A stretch of 64,000 bases of DNA from Billgrantia campisalis (GTDB lineage: Bacteria > Pseudomonadota > Gammaproteobacteria > Pseudomonadales > Halomonadaceae), in contig NZ_JABFUC010000003.1 of the NCBI RefSeq assembly GCF_022341425.1, forward strand, positions 124,001 to 188,000, in the 5' to 3' direction. Under the pieces are notes generated by a model. That model saw only the letters and a list, made by a program, of their open reading frames with translations. It made no database searches and had not been told where the DNA came from. Shown one piece after another: positions 55,323 through 64,000 of this stretch. Position numbers and translations under genes: made by a program. Each line of letters begins with the position of its first letter. The stretch's first letter is position 1.

Positions 55323-55348
55323 GACACCCTCGGTTAGCCGAGGGTGTC
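55323..55348. terminator. Terminator hairpin overlapping the nucleoside hydrolase stop
   Basis: Perfect 11-bp stem GACACCCTCGG / CCGAGGGTGTC with loop TTAG, 13 bases after the acyP stop. The loop contains the stop codon of the minus-strand gene and one arm encodes its last residues. Confidence 0.7.
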
Positions 55349-56275
55349 GGCGATCCACTCCACCACGGCGGGGCCATCCGTCTCGAGGCAGACCTCCACC
55401 AGCGGCGTGCGCGACCAGCGCGGCTCGATGAAGGCGCGCCCTTCAGGCGCAAAGAGGGTCTGTCCCTCGGCGTCTCCGTGGGTTGTCACCGTGAGGTGCC
55501 CCGGGGCGGTAGTGAAGAGGTCGGGACGCAGCAGCCAGGCCAGGGCGCAGCTGTCGTGGGGGCAGCAGCCGTCGATGCCCAGGAAGTCGCGATAGAAGTC
55601 CCGGTAGAAGGCATAGCTGCCCGCCAGCACCTCGCCGAGCGCACCCTGGCCGGCGGCAATGCGTGCCATGTGCGCAGGGCCGAGCACGCAGCGGTGGGTG
55701 ACATCCAGGCCCACCAGAGTCAGCGGCCAGCCGGCGGTGAGCACGCGCGCCGCAGCGTGCGGGTCGTTGAACATATTGGCCTCGGCCACCGGCGTCACGT
55801 TGCCCCCTTCACGGATCGAACCGCCCATCACCACCACCCGCTTGACCTTGTCGACCAGCTGCGGGTCGAGCTGCAGCGCCGCGGCCAGGTTGCCCACCGG
55901 CCCGACACTGACCAGGGTTATCTCCCCGGGCCTGGCGTTGACGGTGTCGACGATGAACTGGGGCGCGCTGCGCGGCTCGGGCGAGCCGCTGACCGCCGGC
56001 AGCGGGATATCGCCGAGTCCGTTGGCGCCATGAATATGGGCCGGCGCCGGGTGTCGGGGCTTGACCATGGGGGCGGCGGCGCCCTGGGCTACCGGCACAG
56101 TGCGTTCGGCTAGTTGACACAGCAGCAGGGCGTTACGGGTGGCGGTTTCCACGTCGACGTTGCCGTAGGTGGTGGTCAGGCCCAGCAGCTCGATCTCCGG
56201 GTGGCGAAGGGCGATGGCGATGGCCTGGGCGTCATCCACGCCGGGGTCGGTATCGAAGATAATCGGGTGAGGCAC
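55334..56275 (-). CDS. Inosine-uridine-type nucleoside hydrolase
   Basis: 313 residues; cleaves ribonucleosides to base and ribose. Calcium site DTDPGVDDA (8-16), plus VSVGPVGNLAAAL and NMFNDPHAAA, and a His in LDVTHRCVLG. Ribose released would be phosphorylated by the ribokinase encoded immediately upstream (37 bases), a standard nucleoside-salvage pair. Substrate range is not predictable. Confidence 0.9.
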   Translation of the reverse strand: MPHPIIFDTDPGVDDAQAIAIALRHPEIELLGLTTTYGNVDVETATRNALLLCQLAERTVPVAQGAAAPMVKPRHPAPAHIHGANGLGDIPLPAVSGSPEPRSAPQFIVDTVNARPGEITLVSVGPVGNLAAALQLDPQLVDKVKRVVVMGGSIREGGNVTPVAEANMFNDPHAAARVLTAGWPLTLVGLDVTHRCVLGPAHMARIAAGQGALGEVLAGSYAFYRDFYRDFLGIDGCCPHDSCALAWLLRPDLFTTAPGHLTVTTHGDAEGQTLFAPEGRAFIEPRWSRTPLVEVCLETDGPAVVEWIADTLG

Positions 56276-56311
56276 GTTGGCTCCTTGTGGGGGTGTTCCA
56301 GTGGATAGGGC

Positions 56312-57217
56312 TCAGGCCGGCAGGCCGTCGCGTAGAGCGCGGTCGACCGCTTCGCTCGCCGGGATGCTCTCGGCGGCGCCGGGCTGCTGCACGCCGAGAG
56401 CGGCGGCCATGGCGGCGCGCTCCAGGCAGGCCGGCACGGAAGCGCCGGTCTGCAGGGTGGCCAGGAAGTAGCCGATAAAAGTATCGCCGGCACCGGTGGT
56501 GTCGACGGGCCGTACCGGGATGGCCGGCTGATAGAAGCGCTCCTCGTCGTGTTGGTACCAGGCGCCTTCCCCGCCCAGGGTCAATACCGTGGCGGTCTCG
56601 GGTAGCCGCTGCGCAAGTGTTGTCAGCAGTGACTGGGCATCGGTTGCCTCATCGACTTCGGCCAGTCGAGCGGCTTCACCGCGATTGACGAAGAGCAGTC
56701 GACAGGCGTCAAGTGGCAGCGTCTGGACGGCATCGGTCATCGGCGCCGGGTTGAAGGCGATGTTGAGCCCGCGGGAGCGAGCGTGCTCCATGAGTTCGGG
56801 CAGCCCATTGCACTCATTCTGGGCCAGCAGCCACTCGCCGGGGCGGGCCGTCTCGATGAGCTGGGCGAGGGTGGCGGTCTTAAAGCCATGGTTGGCGCCG
56901 GGATGGAGGATGATGGCATTCTCACCGCGATCATCGACCTGAATGATGGCGTGGCCGCTGGGTTCGTCGACCAGTTCGAGGCGGGAGACATCGACGCCGG
57001 CCCGGGAGAGGGTCTCCTTTGCCCAGCCGTCCTGTCGGCCGAGTCGTCCCCAGTGGGTCACGCGGCCACCCGCCAGCGCCATGGCCAGCGACTGGTTGGC
57101 GCCCTTGCCCCCCAGCCCCACACGGTAGGTGCGGCTGGTGAGGGTCTCGCCGGGGTGCACCAGATGGGGCACCCGATAGAAGTGGTCGAGGTTGATGGAC
57201 CCGAAGTTGTAGAGCAT
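56312..57217 (-). CDS. Ribokinase-like PfkB-family sugar kinase
   Basis: 301 residues. PfkB motifs: GGKGANQSLAMAL near residues 37-49 and DTTGAGDTFIGYFLA near 239-253 with the catalytic Asp. N-terminal NFGSINLDHFYRVP is ribokinase-like. Pairs with the nucleoside hydrolase to yield ribose 5-phosphate. Its upstream region holds the second copy of TTTATACCGTTATCTTG, which on the minus strand includes TATAAA. Confidence 0.87.
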   Translation of the reverse strand: MLYNFGSINLDHFYRVPHLVHPGETLTSRTYRVGLGGKGANQSLAMALAGGRVTHWGRLGRQDGWAKETLSRAGVDVSRLELVDEPSGHAIIQVDDRGENAIILHPGANHGFKTATLAQLIETARPGEWLLAQNECNGLPELMEHARSRGLNIAFNPAPMTDAVQTLPLDACRLLFVNRGEAARLAEVDEATDAQSLLTTLAQRLPETATVLTLGGEGAWYQHDEERFYQPAIPVRPVDTTGAGDTFIGYFLATLQTGASVPACLERAAMAAALGVQQPGAAESIPASEAVDRALRDGLPA

Positions 57218-57368
57218 GGTCGGCCCTGTGGCGGCTTCAAGAGAGTGTCCTGAGTATCGAAGCGCAGCCCGTGGGCTGCAACCTTGCCGCGCCTTTGCTA
57301 CGCCTTTATACCGTTATCTTGCATCTATAACCCCTTACAACAGTGGAATGCTCGCAATCAGGTGAGGA

Positions 57369-58304
57369 TCAAGCCTGGTGCCAGCGACGTAAATTCTCCG
57401 CGGTAAGGTCAACGATACGCTGACGCGCTTCCGGGCTGATCCAGGCGTTGTGCGGGGTGACGACCAGGTTCAATTTCTCGTTCAGCGCGTCCAGCAGGGG
57501 ATGCCCTTCACGGGGTGGCTCCACGGGCAGCACGTCGACGCCGAGACCACCGAGGCGACCCTCGCGCAGGGCGGCCAGGGCCGCCACTTCGTCGATGATG
57601 CCGCCGCGGGCGCAGTTGATCAGCAGGGCGCCGGGCTTGACGCTGGCCAGCAGGGCGGCATCGACCAGGTGGCGAGTGGCATCGCTCAGCGGGCAGTGCA
57701 GGCTGATGACATCCGCCTGCGGCGCCAGCGCCGCGAGGGAAGGGCGGCTGTCGTTAGCTTCGTTACCGGGCCGCGCGGCGAAGGTCACCGCCATGCCGAA
57801 GGCTTCGGCCAGGTCAGCCACCCGAGAGCCCAGCTCGCCCTGGCCGACGATCACCAGCTGTTTGCCCTCGAGCTGCAGGGTGGGGTGATCCATCAGGCAA
57901 AAGAAGGGGCTCTCCCCCCAGCGCCCCTCGGCCACGTCCCGCTGATAGCGGGGCAGGCGGTTGGCCAGTGCCAGCATCAGCATCAGGGTGTGCTGGGCGA
58001 CGCTGGCGGTGCCGTAGGCGGTGACGTTGCGCACCTCGATGCCGAGTCTCTCGGCGGCCGCCATGTCGATATTGTTGGTCCCCGTCGCGAGAACGCAGAT
58101 GAGCCGCAGCTCCGGAAGTGCTTCCAGGATAGCGGCATCCATCACCACCTTGTTGACGATGGCGACCTCGGCATCGGCAAGCCGCTCGGGCAGCTTGGCG
58201 GCGGGGCTGTGGGCATGCACCTCCAGCCGTTCCACGCAGTCGCGAAGGGGCGAGAGGTCAATCTGGGTGCCTAGGCTGGCGGCGTCGAGAATCACGGCTT
58301 TCAT
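57369..58304 (-). CDS. D-2-hydroxyacid dehydrogenase
   Basis: 311 residues, NAD(P)-dependent reductase of 2-oxo acids such as hydroxypyruvate or glyoxylate. Rossmann loop VGQGELGSRVA, NCARGGIIDE (catalytic Arg), GVDVLPVEPP (Glu) and TPHNAW (His) are intact. Resembles glycerate/hydroxypyruvate reductases. Next gene on the same strand is ribokinase 151 bases away; probably a separate transcript. Confidence 0.87.
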   Translation of the reverse strand: MKAVILDAASLGTQIDLSPLRDCVERLEVHAHSPAAKLPERLADAEVAIVNKVVMDAAILEALPELRLICVLATGTNNIDMAAAERLGIEVRNVTAYGTASVAQHTLMLMLALANRLPRYQRDVAEGRWGESPFFCLMDHPTLQLEGKQLVIVGQGELGSRVADLAEAFGMAVTFAARPGNEANDSRPSLAALAPQADVISLHCPLSDATRHLVDAALLASVKPGALLINCARGGIIDEVAALAALREGRLGGLGVDVLPVEPPREGHPLLDALNEKLNLVVTPHNAWISPEARQRIVDLTAENLRRWHQA

Positions 58305-58459
58305 GAGGAGATTCCTTTTGGCTTGACGGTGCGCCGGGCTGGGACAGGTCGTGCCGGGCAGGTATAATACGTGGCTTTTGCGGCAGGCTTGGATTTCGCG
58401 TCGGCCGGCCCTATATCGCTGCGGGTAACGCGCCGTCGAATTCAGGAGAGAGTTGAACC
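58305..58459 (+). promoter_or_regulatory. fmdB-aspS promoter
   Basis: Consensus -10 box TATAAT at 58363-58368 with a poor -35 (GGGACA 58341-58346, 16-base spacer). AGGAG lies before the fmdB start. Confidence 0.55.
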
Positions 58460-58738
58460 ATGCCCATCTACGAGTATCAGTGCAAGGCCTGCGGCCATCG
58501 TCTGGAAAAACTGCAGAAGATCAGCGCCGCCCCCCTGACCGACTGTCCCGCCTGCCAGGCCAGTGAGCTTCAACGACTGGTCTCGGCGGCGGGGTTCCGC
58601 CTGGCCGGCGGTGGCTGGTACGAGACCGACTTCAAGTCCGGCAGCAAGAAGAATCTTGCCGGCGACTCTTCAGGCGATACCAAGCCCGCCGCCAAGGACA
58701 CCAAGACGTCCTCCAAGAAAGATGGCGCGGCGGCCTGA
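58460..58738 (+). CDS. FmdB-family zinc ribbon protein
   Basis: 92 residues. Zinc ribbon CKAC (Cys8, Cys11) and CPAC (Cys29, Cys32) with MPIYEYQC at the N-terminus, followed by a basic Lys/Ser/Ala-rich tail. Regulatory-type family, function unknown; commonly next to aspS, as here (52 bases before). Confidence 0.92.
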   Translation: MPIYEYQCKACGHRLEKLQKISAAPLTDCPACQASELQRLVSAAGFRLAGGGWYETDFKSGSKKNLAGDSSGDTKPAAKDTKTSSKKDGAAA

Positions 58739-58789
58739 GGGCCGCCCGCTGTTCCACCCTTCGATCAACGCAACAGTACAGGATACGAC

Positions 58790-60571
58790 ATGCGCAGCCA
58801 TTATTGCGGCCAGCTGAACGAGACCCTGGTGGACCAGACGGTCACCCTGTGCGGCTGGGTACACCGTCGCCGTGACCATGGTGGGGTGATCTTCCTCGAT
58901 ATGCGCGATCGCGATGGCGTTGCCCAGGTCGTGGTCGACCCCGATACCGCCGAGGCCTTCGCCAATGCCGACCGTGCCCGCAGCGAGTACGTGCTGCGCA
59001 TCCAGGGCCGCGTGCGGCTGCGCCCGGAAGGCACCCAGAACCCCAACATGCCCACCGGCCTGATCGAGGTGCTGGCCAAGGAGGTGGAGGTCCTCAATAC
59101 CGCCGCCACGCCGCCGTTCCAGCTCGACGAGCACGGCAAGGTGGGCGAGGAAGTGCGGCTCAAGTACCGCTATATCGACCTGCGCCGCCCCGAGATGATC
59201 GACAAGCTGCGCCTGCGCTCGCGGATCTCCCACAGCGTGCGCGCCTTCCTCGAGGGGCAGGGGTTCCTGGACATCGAGACCCCGGTGCTGACCCGGGCCA
59301 CACCCGAAGGTGCCCGCGACTACCTGGTGCCGAGCCGTACCCACGCCGGCAGCTTCTTCGCCCTGCCGCAGTCGCCCCAGCTGTTCAAGCAGCTGCTGAT
59401 GGTGGCCGGCTTCGACCGCTACTACCAGATCGCCAAGTGCTTCCGCGACGAGGACCTGCGCGCCGACCGGCAGCCCGAATTCACCCAGATCGATCTCGAG
59501 GCCTCTTTCGTCTCCGAGGACGACATCATGGGCGTCTCCGAGGCGATGATTCGCCAGCTGTTCCGGGAAGTGCTCCAGGTGGAGCTGCCCGAGTTTCCGC
59601 GCATGGCCTACGCGGAGGCCATGGCCCGCTTCGGCTCCGACAAGCCGGACCTGCGCATTCCGCTGGAGCTGACCGACGTCGACGACCTGATGTCCCAGGT
59701 GGACTTCAAGGTGTTCTCCGGCCCGGCCAGCGCCGAGGATGGTCGCGTGGCCGCGCTGCGCGTGCCGGGCGGGGCCAAGCTCTCGCGCAAGGAGATCGAC
59801 GCCTACACCAAGTTCGTCGGCATCTACGGTGCCAAGGGCCTGGCCTGGATCAAGGTCAACGAGCGGGCCAAGGGGCTCGAGGGGCTGCAGTCGCCCATCG
59901 TCAAGTTCATGGAGAATGTGGTCGAGGCGCTGCTCGACCGCGTGGGCGCCGAGGACGGCGACATCATCTTCTTCGGCGCCGACCAGAAGCGCATCGTCGA
60001 CGAGGCGCTCGGCGCGCTGCGCGTCAAGCTGGGCGAGGACCTGGGCCTCTACACCTGCGAGTGGGCCCCGCTGTGGGTGGTGGACTTCCCGATGTTCGAG
60101 GACGACGGCAGCGCGCGGATGCAGGCCCTGCACCACCCCTTCACCGCCCCCTCCTGCGACGTGGAGACGCTCAAGCGCGATCCCGTCTCGGCGCTGTCGC
60201 GGGCCTACGACATGGTGCTCAACGGCACCGAGCTGGGCGGCGGCTCCATCCGTATCCACGACCAGGCGATGCAGCGGGCGGTGCTCGAGGTGCTGGGCAT
60301 CGACGAGCAGGAGGCCCGCGAGAAGTTCGGCTTCCTGCTCGATGCCCTGCAGTACGGCGCGCCTCCCCACGGTGGCCTGGCCTTCGGTCTCGACCGCCTG
60401 GTGATGCTGATGGCCGGTGCCCGCACCATCCGCGAAGTCATCGCCTTCCCGAAGACCCAGAGCGCCGGCTGCCTGATGACCGACGCGCCGGGGGGCGTCA
60501 GCCAGGAGCAGCTTCGCGAGCTCAACATCCGCCTGCGCCAGAAGGCCAAGGTGGAAGAGCCGCAGGCGTGA
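58790..60571 (+). CDS. aspS: Aspartyl-tRNA synthetase
   Basis: 593 residues, class IIb synthetase. OB-fold anticodon domain ([18 protein letters not shown], about 15-32), class II motif 2 [18 protein letters not shown], the bacterial GAD insertion, and motif 3 [16 protein letters not shown]. Full length. It matches the standard bacterial type; whether it is discriminating or also acylates tRNA-Asn was not determined. Closed by the hairpin at 60596-60623. Confidence 0.97.
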   Translation: MRSHYCGQLNETLVDQTVTLCGWVHRRRDHGGVIFLDMRDRDGVAQVVVDPDTAEAFANADRARSEYVLRIQGRVRLRPEGTQNPNMPTGLIEVLAKEVEVLNTAATPPFQLDEHGKVGEEVRLKYRYIDLRRPEMIDKLRLRSRISHSVRAFLEGQGFLDIETPVLTRATPEGARDYLVPSRTHAGSFFALPQSPQLFKQLLMVAGFDRYYQIAKCFRDEDLRADRQPEFTQIDLEASFVSEDDIMGVSEAMIRQLFREVLQVELPEFPRMAYAEAMARFGSDKPDLRIPLELTDVDDLMSQVDFKVFSGPASAEDGRVAALRVPGGAKLSRKEIDAYTKFVGIYGAKGLAWIKVNERAKGLEGLQSPIVKFMENVVEALLDRVGAEDGDIIFFGADQKRIVDEALGALRVKLGEDLGLYTCEWAPLWVVDFPMFEDDGSARMQALHHPFTAPSCDVETLKRDPVSALSRAYDMVLNGTELGGGSIRIHDQAMQRAVLEVLGIDEQEAREKFGFLLDALQYGAPPHGGLAFGLDRLVMLMAGARTIREVIAFPKTQSAGCLMTDAPGGVSQEQLRELNIRLRQKAKVEEPQA

Positions 60572-60595
60572 GTCTCGCCTTCCCCTGAGCGGCAT

Positions 60596-60623
60596 GACAC
60601 CGGCGCCCTGGGGCGCCGGTGTC
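60596..60623 (+). terminator. Hairpin terminator after aspS
   Basis: Perfect 12-bp stem GACACCGGCGCC / GGCGCCGGTGTC with loop CTGG, 24 bases after the stop. No T-run. Confidence 0.65.
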
Positions 60624-60650
60624 GTCTGCCGACGATACTCTGGTGCCTGC

Positions 60651-60812
60651 CTAGGCTCAGTCTGAAAAGTCGACGAGCGATGGTCAGACAAGGCAAAAAT
60701 CGGCGAAAAGACGGAGTTTACGAGCTGTAAATGAGTACTTTGATCGGACTCGCGCACGAGCCGATTTTTAACGCCGTATGGCCGAGCGTAGGCACTTTTC
60801 GGACGAAGCCTA
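60651..60812. repeat. Long intergenic palindrome (element D)
   Basis: Imperfect inverted repeat between aspS and ruvC. Ends TAGGCT..GTC.GAAAAGT on both strands; an inner AAAATCGGC pairs with GCCGATTTTT; the centre is a TTTAC-gagct-GTAAA hairpin (60718-60732). AT-richer than its surroundings. The ribosome binding site AAGGAGG of the following uORF lies at its right edge (60812-60818). Confidence 0.7.
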
Positions 60813-60823
60813 AGGAGGCCGCT

Positions 60824-60868
60824 ATGCCCCCATGCCACTGTGCCGTCACGGCCCCGCTGCGATGCTGA
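60824..60868 (+). promoter_or_regulatory. Possible 14-codon upstream ORF coupled to ruvC
   Basis: [14 protein letters not shown], starting five bases after a perfect AAGGAGG and ending in TGA that overlaps the ruvC start (ATGCTGA, 60862-60868). ruvC itself has no ribosome binding site, so ribosomes finishing this ORF could restart on ruvC. The alternative is that ruvC starts at ATG 60832, using the same site at longer spacing. Confidence 0.4.
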
Positions 60869-61404
60869 TCCTGGCGATCGACCCCGGCTCGCGGATCACT
60901 GGTTACGGGGTGCTGGACGTGTCGGGCAGCGTGCCGCGCTACGTGGCCAGTGGCTGCGTGCGCATCGACGTCGCTCAGCCGGTCGCTCAGCGCCTGGCCC
61001 AGGTCTACGCCGGCATCAGCGAGTTGGTGGCGGTGCATGGGCCGGGAGAGTTCGCCATCGAGCGGGTGTTTATGTCGAAGAATGCCGACTCGGCGCTCAA
61101 GCTCGGCCAGGCCCGTGGGGCGGCCATCGTCTGCGCGGCCAATCACGGCCTGCCGGTGAGCGAGTACGGGCCGCGTCAGATCAAGCAGGCGGTGACCGGG
61201 AGCGGCGCCGCCGACAAGACCCAGGTGCAGCATATGGTGGCCGCCATCCTGGGGCTCTCCGGCACGCCCCAGGCCGATGCCGCCGATGCGCTGGCCATTG
61301 CGTTGACTCACGCTCACGCCCGCCTCGGGCTGCTGACCTCGGGCAGCTTCGGTGGGCACCGCACCCGGCGAAAGGGCACCTCCTGGCGGGACTTCAAACC
61401 GTGA
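60862..61404 (+). CDS. ruvC: Holliday junction resolvase RuvC
   Basis: 180 residues. Acidic catalytic tetrad D7 (AIDPGSR), E67 (AIERVF), D139 and D142 ([11 protein letters not shown]) intact, matching E. coli D7/E66/D138/D141. C-terminal SWRDFKP is seen. ATG 60862 gives the standard N-terminus; ATG 60832 is possible. First gene of ruvC-ruvA-ruvB. Confidence 0.96.
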   Translation: MLILAIDPGSRITGYGVLDVSGSVPRYVASGCVRIDVAQPVAQRLAQVYAGISELVAVHGPGEFAIERVFMSKNADSALKLGQARGAAIVCAANHGLPVSEYGPRQIKQAVTGSGAADKTQVQHMVAAILGLSGTPQADAADALAIALTHAHARLGLLTSGSFGGHRTRRKGTSWRDFKP

Positions 61405-61575
61405 CGGCGTCGCCCCTTGGCGACGCTCGATGATTGTCGAATACCGTTTTCGAACACCGTTTGTTGGCAGACTGGTCAGCCGCCTGAGCGACCAGTATAG
61501 TGGCCCATGATGATAGTGGCCCCATGACATGGCGGCTGCCCGCCGCCGATGAACCCTGGCAGGATAGACAGCCTC

Positions 61576-62190
61576 ATGATTGGACGCCTGCGTGGCACCC
61601 TTCTCGACAAGCAGCCGCCCTGGCTGGTGGTGGACGTAGCCGGGGTCGGCTACGAGCTGGAAGCCTCGATGACCACCCTGGTGGCCCTGCCGGGCACCGG
61701 CGAAAGCGTGTCGCTGTATACCCATCTCAGCGTGCGCGACGACGCCCATCTGCTCTATGGCTTTGCCCGCGAGCAGGAGCGGGCGCTGTTCCGTGCCCTG
61801 ATCAAGGTCAACGGCATCGGTCCCAAGCTGGCTCTGGCGATTCTCTCCGGGATGGACGAGGAAGCCTTCATCCGCTGCGTGATGGATGACGACGTCAAGT
61901 CGTTGACGCGTCTGCCGGGGGTGGGCAAGAAGACCGCCGAGCGCCTGATCATCGAGATGCGCGACCGCTTCCCCCACTGGGAGGCGAGCCAGGGCGCTGC
62001 GGCGCTGGAGCAGGCGGCGTCGCCCGCCGCCGAGGCTGGCCCCCGGGACGCTCTGGCCGACGCCGAGTCCGCCCTGGTCAGCCTGGGCTACAAACCGGCC
62101 GAGGCCGCCAGGATGCTCTCCGGCCTGGATGAAACGCTCCCCACCGAGGCGCTGATCAAGGCGGCGCTGACGCGCCGCCTGGCAGGCTGA
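61576..62190 (+). CDS. ruvA: Holliday junction branch migration protein RuvA
   Basis: 204 residues. OB domain MIGRLRGTLLDKQPP, two helix-hairpin-helix motifs (VNGIGPKLALAIL and LPGVGKKTAERLI) and the C-terminal domain III (ALVSLGYKPAEAARML) that contacts RuvB. AGGA eleven bases before ATG 61576. The 171-base gap after ruvC shows no promoter consensus. Confidence 0.96.
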   Translation: MIGRLRGTLLDKQPPWLVVDVAGVGYELEASMTTLVALPGTGESVSLYTHLSVRDDAHLLYGFAREQERALFRALIKVNGIGPKLALAILSGMDEEAFIRCVMDDDVKSLTRLPGVGKKTAERLIIEMRDRFPHWEASQGAAALEQAASPAAEAGPRDALADAESALVSLGYKPAEAARMLSGLDETLPTEALIKAALTRRLAG

Positions 62191-62237
62191 TACTCACATC
62201 AGGCGAGGGATTCTTACCGTGAACGCGAGTTGCCGGC

Positions 62238-63275
62238 ATGCTTGACACCGACCGACTGATCGCCGCCGACGAGCGCGAGGGCGAGACCGGCGTCGATCAC
62301 GCCATTCGTCCCAAACGGCTGGCCGAGTACATCGGTCAGCCCCGGGTGCGCGAGCAGCTGGAGATCTTCATCAGCGCGGCACGCGGTCGCGACGAAAGCC
62401 TCGACCATACCCTGGTGTTCGGCCCGCCGGGGCTCGGCAAGACCACCCTGGCCAATATCATCGCCGCCGAGATGGACGTAGGGCTCAAGGCCACCTCCGG
62501 CCCGGTGCTGGAGCGCGCGGGGGATCTCGCCGCCATGCTCACCAACCTGCAGCCCGGCGATGTGCTCTTCATCGACGAGATTCATCGACTCTCCCCGGTG
62601 GTGGAGGAGATCCTCTATCCCGCCATGGAGGACTTCCAGCTCGATATCGTCATCGGCGAGGGGCCGGCGGCACGCTCGATCAAACTCGATCTGCCGCGCT
62701 TCACGCTGGTGGGTGCCACCACCCGGGCGGGGCTGTTGACGTCACCGCTGCGCGACCGCTTCGGCATCGTCCAGCGCCTGGAGTTCTACGGTATCGATGA
62801 CCTCACCGAGATCGTCTCGCGCTCGGCGCGGCTGCTGGGCGTCGAGGCCGACCGGCCCGGTGCCCTCGAGGTGGCGCGGCGCTCGCGGGGTACGCCGCGG
62901 ATCGCCAATCGCCTGCTGCGACGGGTACGCGACTATGCCGAGGTGCGGGCGGCCGGGCGCATCGATGCCGAGGTCGCCGACCGGGCGCTGAACATGCTTC
63001 ACGTCGACCACCATGGGCTCGACCATATGGATCGTCGCCTGCTGCTGGCGATGATCGAGAAATTCGACGGTGGCCCGGTGGGGGTCGATTCGCTGTCGGC
63101 GGCCATCGGCGAGGAGCGCGACACCATCGAGGATGTCATCGAGCCCTACCTGATCCAGCAGGGGCTGATGATGCGTACCGCCCGGGGGCGGGTGGTCACC
63201 CGCCAGGCCTGGCAGCACTTCGACCTGGCGCCCCACGACCAGGCCCAGGACGCCAGCGGCGAGGTGCGGCCGTGA
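62238..63275 (+). CDS. ruvB: Holliday junction branch migration ATPase RuvB
   Basis: 345 residues. AAA+ motor: Walker [14 protein letters not shown], Walker [12 protein letters not shown], sensor 1 LVGATTRAG, arginine finger region SPLRDRFGI, and the winged-helix C-terminus ending [15 protein letters not shown]. Full length. Its TGA overlaps the ybgC GTG (GTGA). Confidence 0.98.
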   Translation: MLDTDRLIAADEREGETGVDHAIRPKRLAEYIGQPRVREQLEIFISAARGRDESLDHTLVFGPPGLGKTTLANIIAAEMDVGLKATSGPVLERAGDLAAMLTNLQPGDVLFIDEIHRLSPVVEEILYPAMEDFQLDIVIGEGPAARSIKLDLPRFTLVGATTRAGLLTSPLRDRFGIVQRLEFYGIDDLTEIVSRSARLLGVEADRPGALEVARRSRGTPRIANRLLRRVRDYAEVRAAGRIDAEVADRALNMLHVDHHGLDHMDRRLLLAMIEKFDGGPVGVDSLSAAIGEERDTIEDVIEPYLIQQGLMMRTARGRVVTRQAWQHFDLAPHDQAQDASGEVRP

Positions 63276-63667
63276 GCGAGTTTCGCCTGCCGGTGCGCGT
63301 CTACATCGAGGACACCGACGCCGGTGGCATCGTCTACTACGTCAACTACCTCAAGTTCATGGAGCGGGCCCGCAGCGAGTGGCTGCGCAGTCACGGCATC
63401 ACCCAGCGCGAGCTGTTCGATGCCGGTATCCAGTTGGTGGTCCATCGGCTGGAGTGTCGCTATGCCAAGCCCGCCCGGCTGGATGATGGCCTGGAGGTCA
63501 GCGCCGCCATCCAGTCTCACGGTCGCTGTCGGCTGAGTTTCGCTCAGACGGTGCGGCGCGGCGGGGAACCCTTGTGCGACGCCAGGGTCGACATCGCCTG
63601 TCTGGATGCTGCCCGCCTTAGGCCCACACCATGGCCGCCGGCGCTCGCCGCGGTCCTTACCGGTTAA
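63272..63667 (+). CDS. ybgC: Acyl-CoA thioesterase YbgC (Tol-Pal associated)
   Basis: 131 residues, hotdog-fold thioesterase of the 4-hydroxybenzoyl-CoA type. Signature [24 protein letters not shown] with the catalytic Asp16; the usual YH in this motif is YY here. GTG 63272 overlaps the ruvB stop by four bases. Start of the tol-pal cluster in the standard order ybgC-tolQ. Confidence 0.94.
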   Translation: MSEFRLPVRVYIEDTDAGGIVYYVNYLKFMERARSEWLRSHGITQRELFDAGIQLVVHRLECRYAKPARLDDGLEVSAAIQSHGRCRLSFAQTVRRGGEPLCDARVDIACLDAARLRPTPWPPALAAVLTG

Positions 63668-63690
63668 CTGCAAGACTGACGAGGATGCCC

Positions 63691-64000
63691 GTGAACGACT
63701 CCATGTCCATTCCCCACCTGATCATGAGTGCCAGCACCGTGGTGCAGCTGGTCATGCTGATCCTGACGATCGGTTCGATTCTCTCCTGGGTGGTGATCTT
63801 CCAGCGCACCTTCGTGATGCGCCGGGCGCGCCGCACCCATCAGGCCTTCGAGGAGCGCTTCTGGTCCGGCGTCGACCTCAATGAGCTGTATCGCGACACC
63901 CCTGCCGAACAGGAGACCCAGGGCGCCGAGCACGTCTTTCGCGCCGGCTTTCGCGAGTTCAACCGCCTGCTGACCAAGACGCGCAGCCCCGAGGCCATCC
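63691..64000 (+). CDS. tolQ: TolQ, proton channel of the Tol-Pal system (partial)
   Basis: About 103 residues before the window ends. One membrane helix (VVQLVMLILTIGSILSWVVIFQRTF) near residues 18-40 and the following cytoplasmic segment match TolQ/ExbB; position after ybgC decides for TolQ. Start uncertain: GTG 63691 (six bases after GAGG) is preferred, with ATG 63685 and ATG 63703 in the same frame. Confidence 0.9.
   Translation, partial: MNDSMSIPHLIMSASTVVQLVMLILTIGSILSWVVIFQRTFVMRRARRTHQAFEERFWSGVDLNELYRDTPAEQETQGAEHVFRAGFREFNRLLTKTRSPEAI

Overview
The window is a dense, GC-rich stretch (about 65% by eye) of a gammaproteobacterial core chromosome. Gene content, gene order and protein sequences look most like Halomonadaceae (Halomonas or a close relative): a Pseudomonas-style caa3 oxidase cluster, infC starting on a non-AUG codon, the ruvCAB-ybgC-tolQ order, and many intergenic palindromes. 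No insertion sequence, prophage, CRISPR array, tRNA or rRNA gene was seen. Almost everything is housekeeping; the unusual signals are mostly between genes.

Layout. 1-7120: terminal oxidase cluster (end of coxB with fused cytochrome c, ctaD, ctaG, coxC, DUF2909, SURF1, a CxxxC membrane-anchored protein, ctaA, ctaB). 7117-9364: cysQ, a DUF2489 protein and an OmpA-family lipoprotein. 9638-16770: translation block thrS-infC-rpmI-rplT, a strong terminator, then pheS-pheT-ihfA. 16869-19554: DUF2788, a MioC-like flavodoxin, a small membrane protein and ppnN. 19690-27344: LysR regulator and a split glycine cleavage locus, with gcvH-gcvP leftward and an AGCS amino-acid/sodium symporter plus gcvT rightward around a 637-base control region. 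27521-34781: alkB, an NlpD-like lipoprotein, a YihG-like acyltransferase, a LysR regulator divergent from scoAB (succinyl-CoA:3-ketoacid CoA-transferase), a DUF1338-like protein, grxA and an inositol-phosphatase family enzyme. 34882-38042: HybE-like protein, 3-hydroxybutyrate dehydrogenase (with scoAB a ketone-body/PHB degradation route) and the RegBA redox two-component system. 38553-43037: orphan MTHFR C-terminal-domain protein, prfC, a TatD nuclease and ygfZ. 43183-46949: HMA-like mini-protein, OsmC, uvrB and nei. 47157-53771: class I fumarase, cardiolipin synthase, a HypT-like regulator, NadM-Nudix and YihY. 53815-58304: leucine dehydrogenase, acylphosphatase, nucleoside hydrolase, ribokinase and a D-2-hydroxyacid dehydrogenase. 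58460-64000: fmdB-aspS, ruvC-ruvA-ruvB, ybgC and the start of tolQ.

Most notable observations: (1) three copies of a structured intergenic element (40976-41140, 45959-46053, 48702-48796) whose stems differ in sequence yet stay paired while an internal block is conserved; (2) a hairpin before thrS whose 7-base loop copies a threonine tRNA anticodon loop; (3) two copies of a TTTCCnATACGAAA palindrome in the glycine-cleavage control region, one at the gcvH ribosome binding site; (4) a 25-base perfect palindrome made of two inverted DnaA boxes after scoB; (5) a 14-codon upstream ORF overlapping the ruvC start; (6) a CxxxC protein inside an oxidase cluster that has no SCO gene; (7) unrelated palindromic elements after gcvT, after the HypT-like gene and before ruvC. 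Locations are given in the findings.
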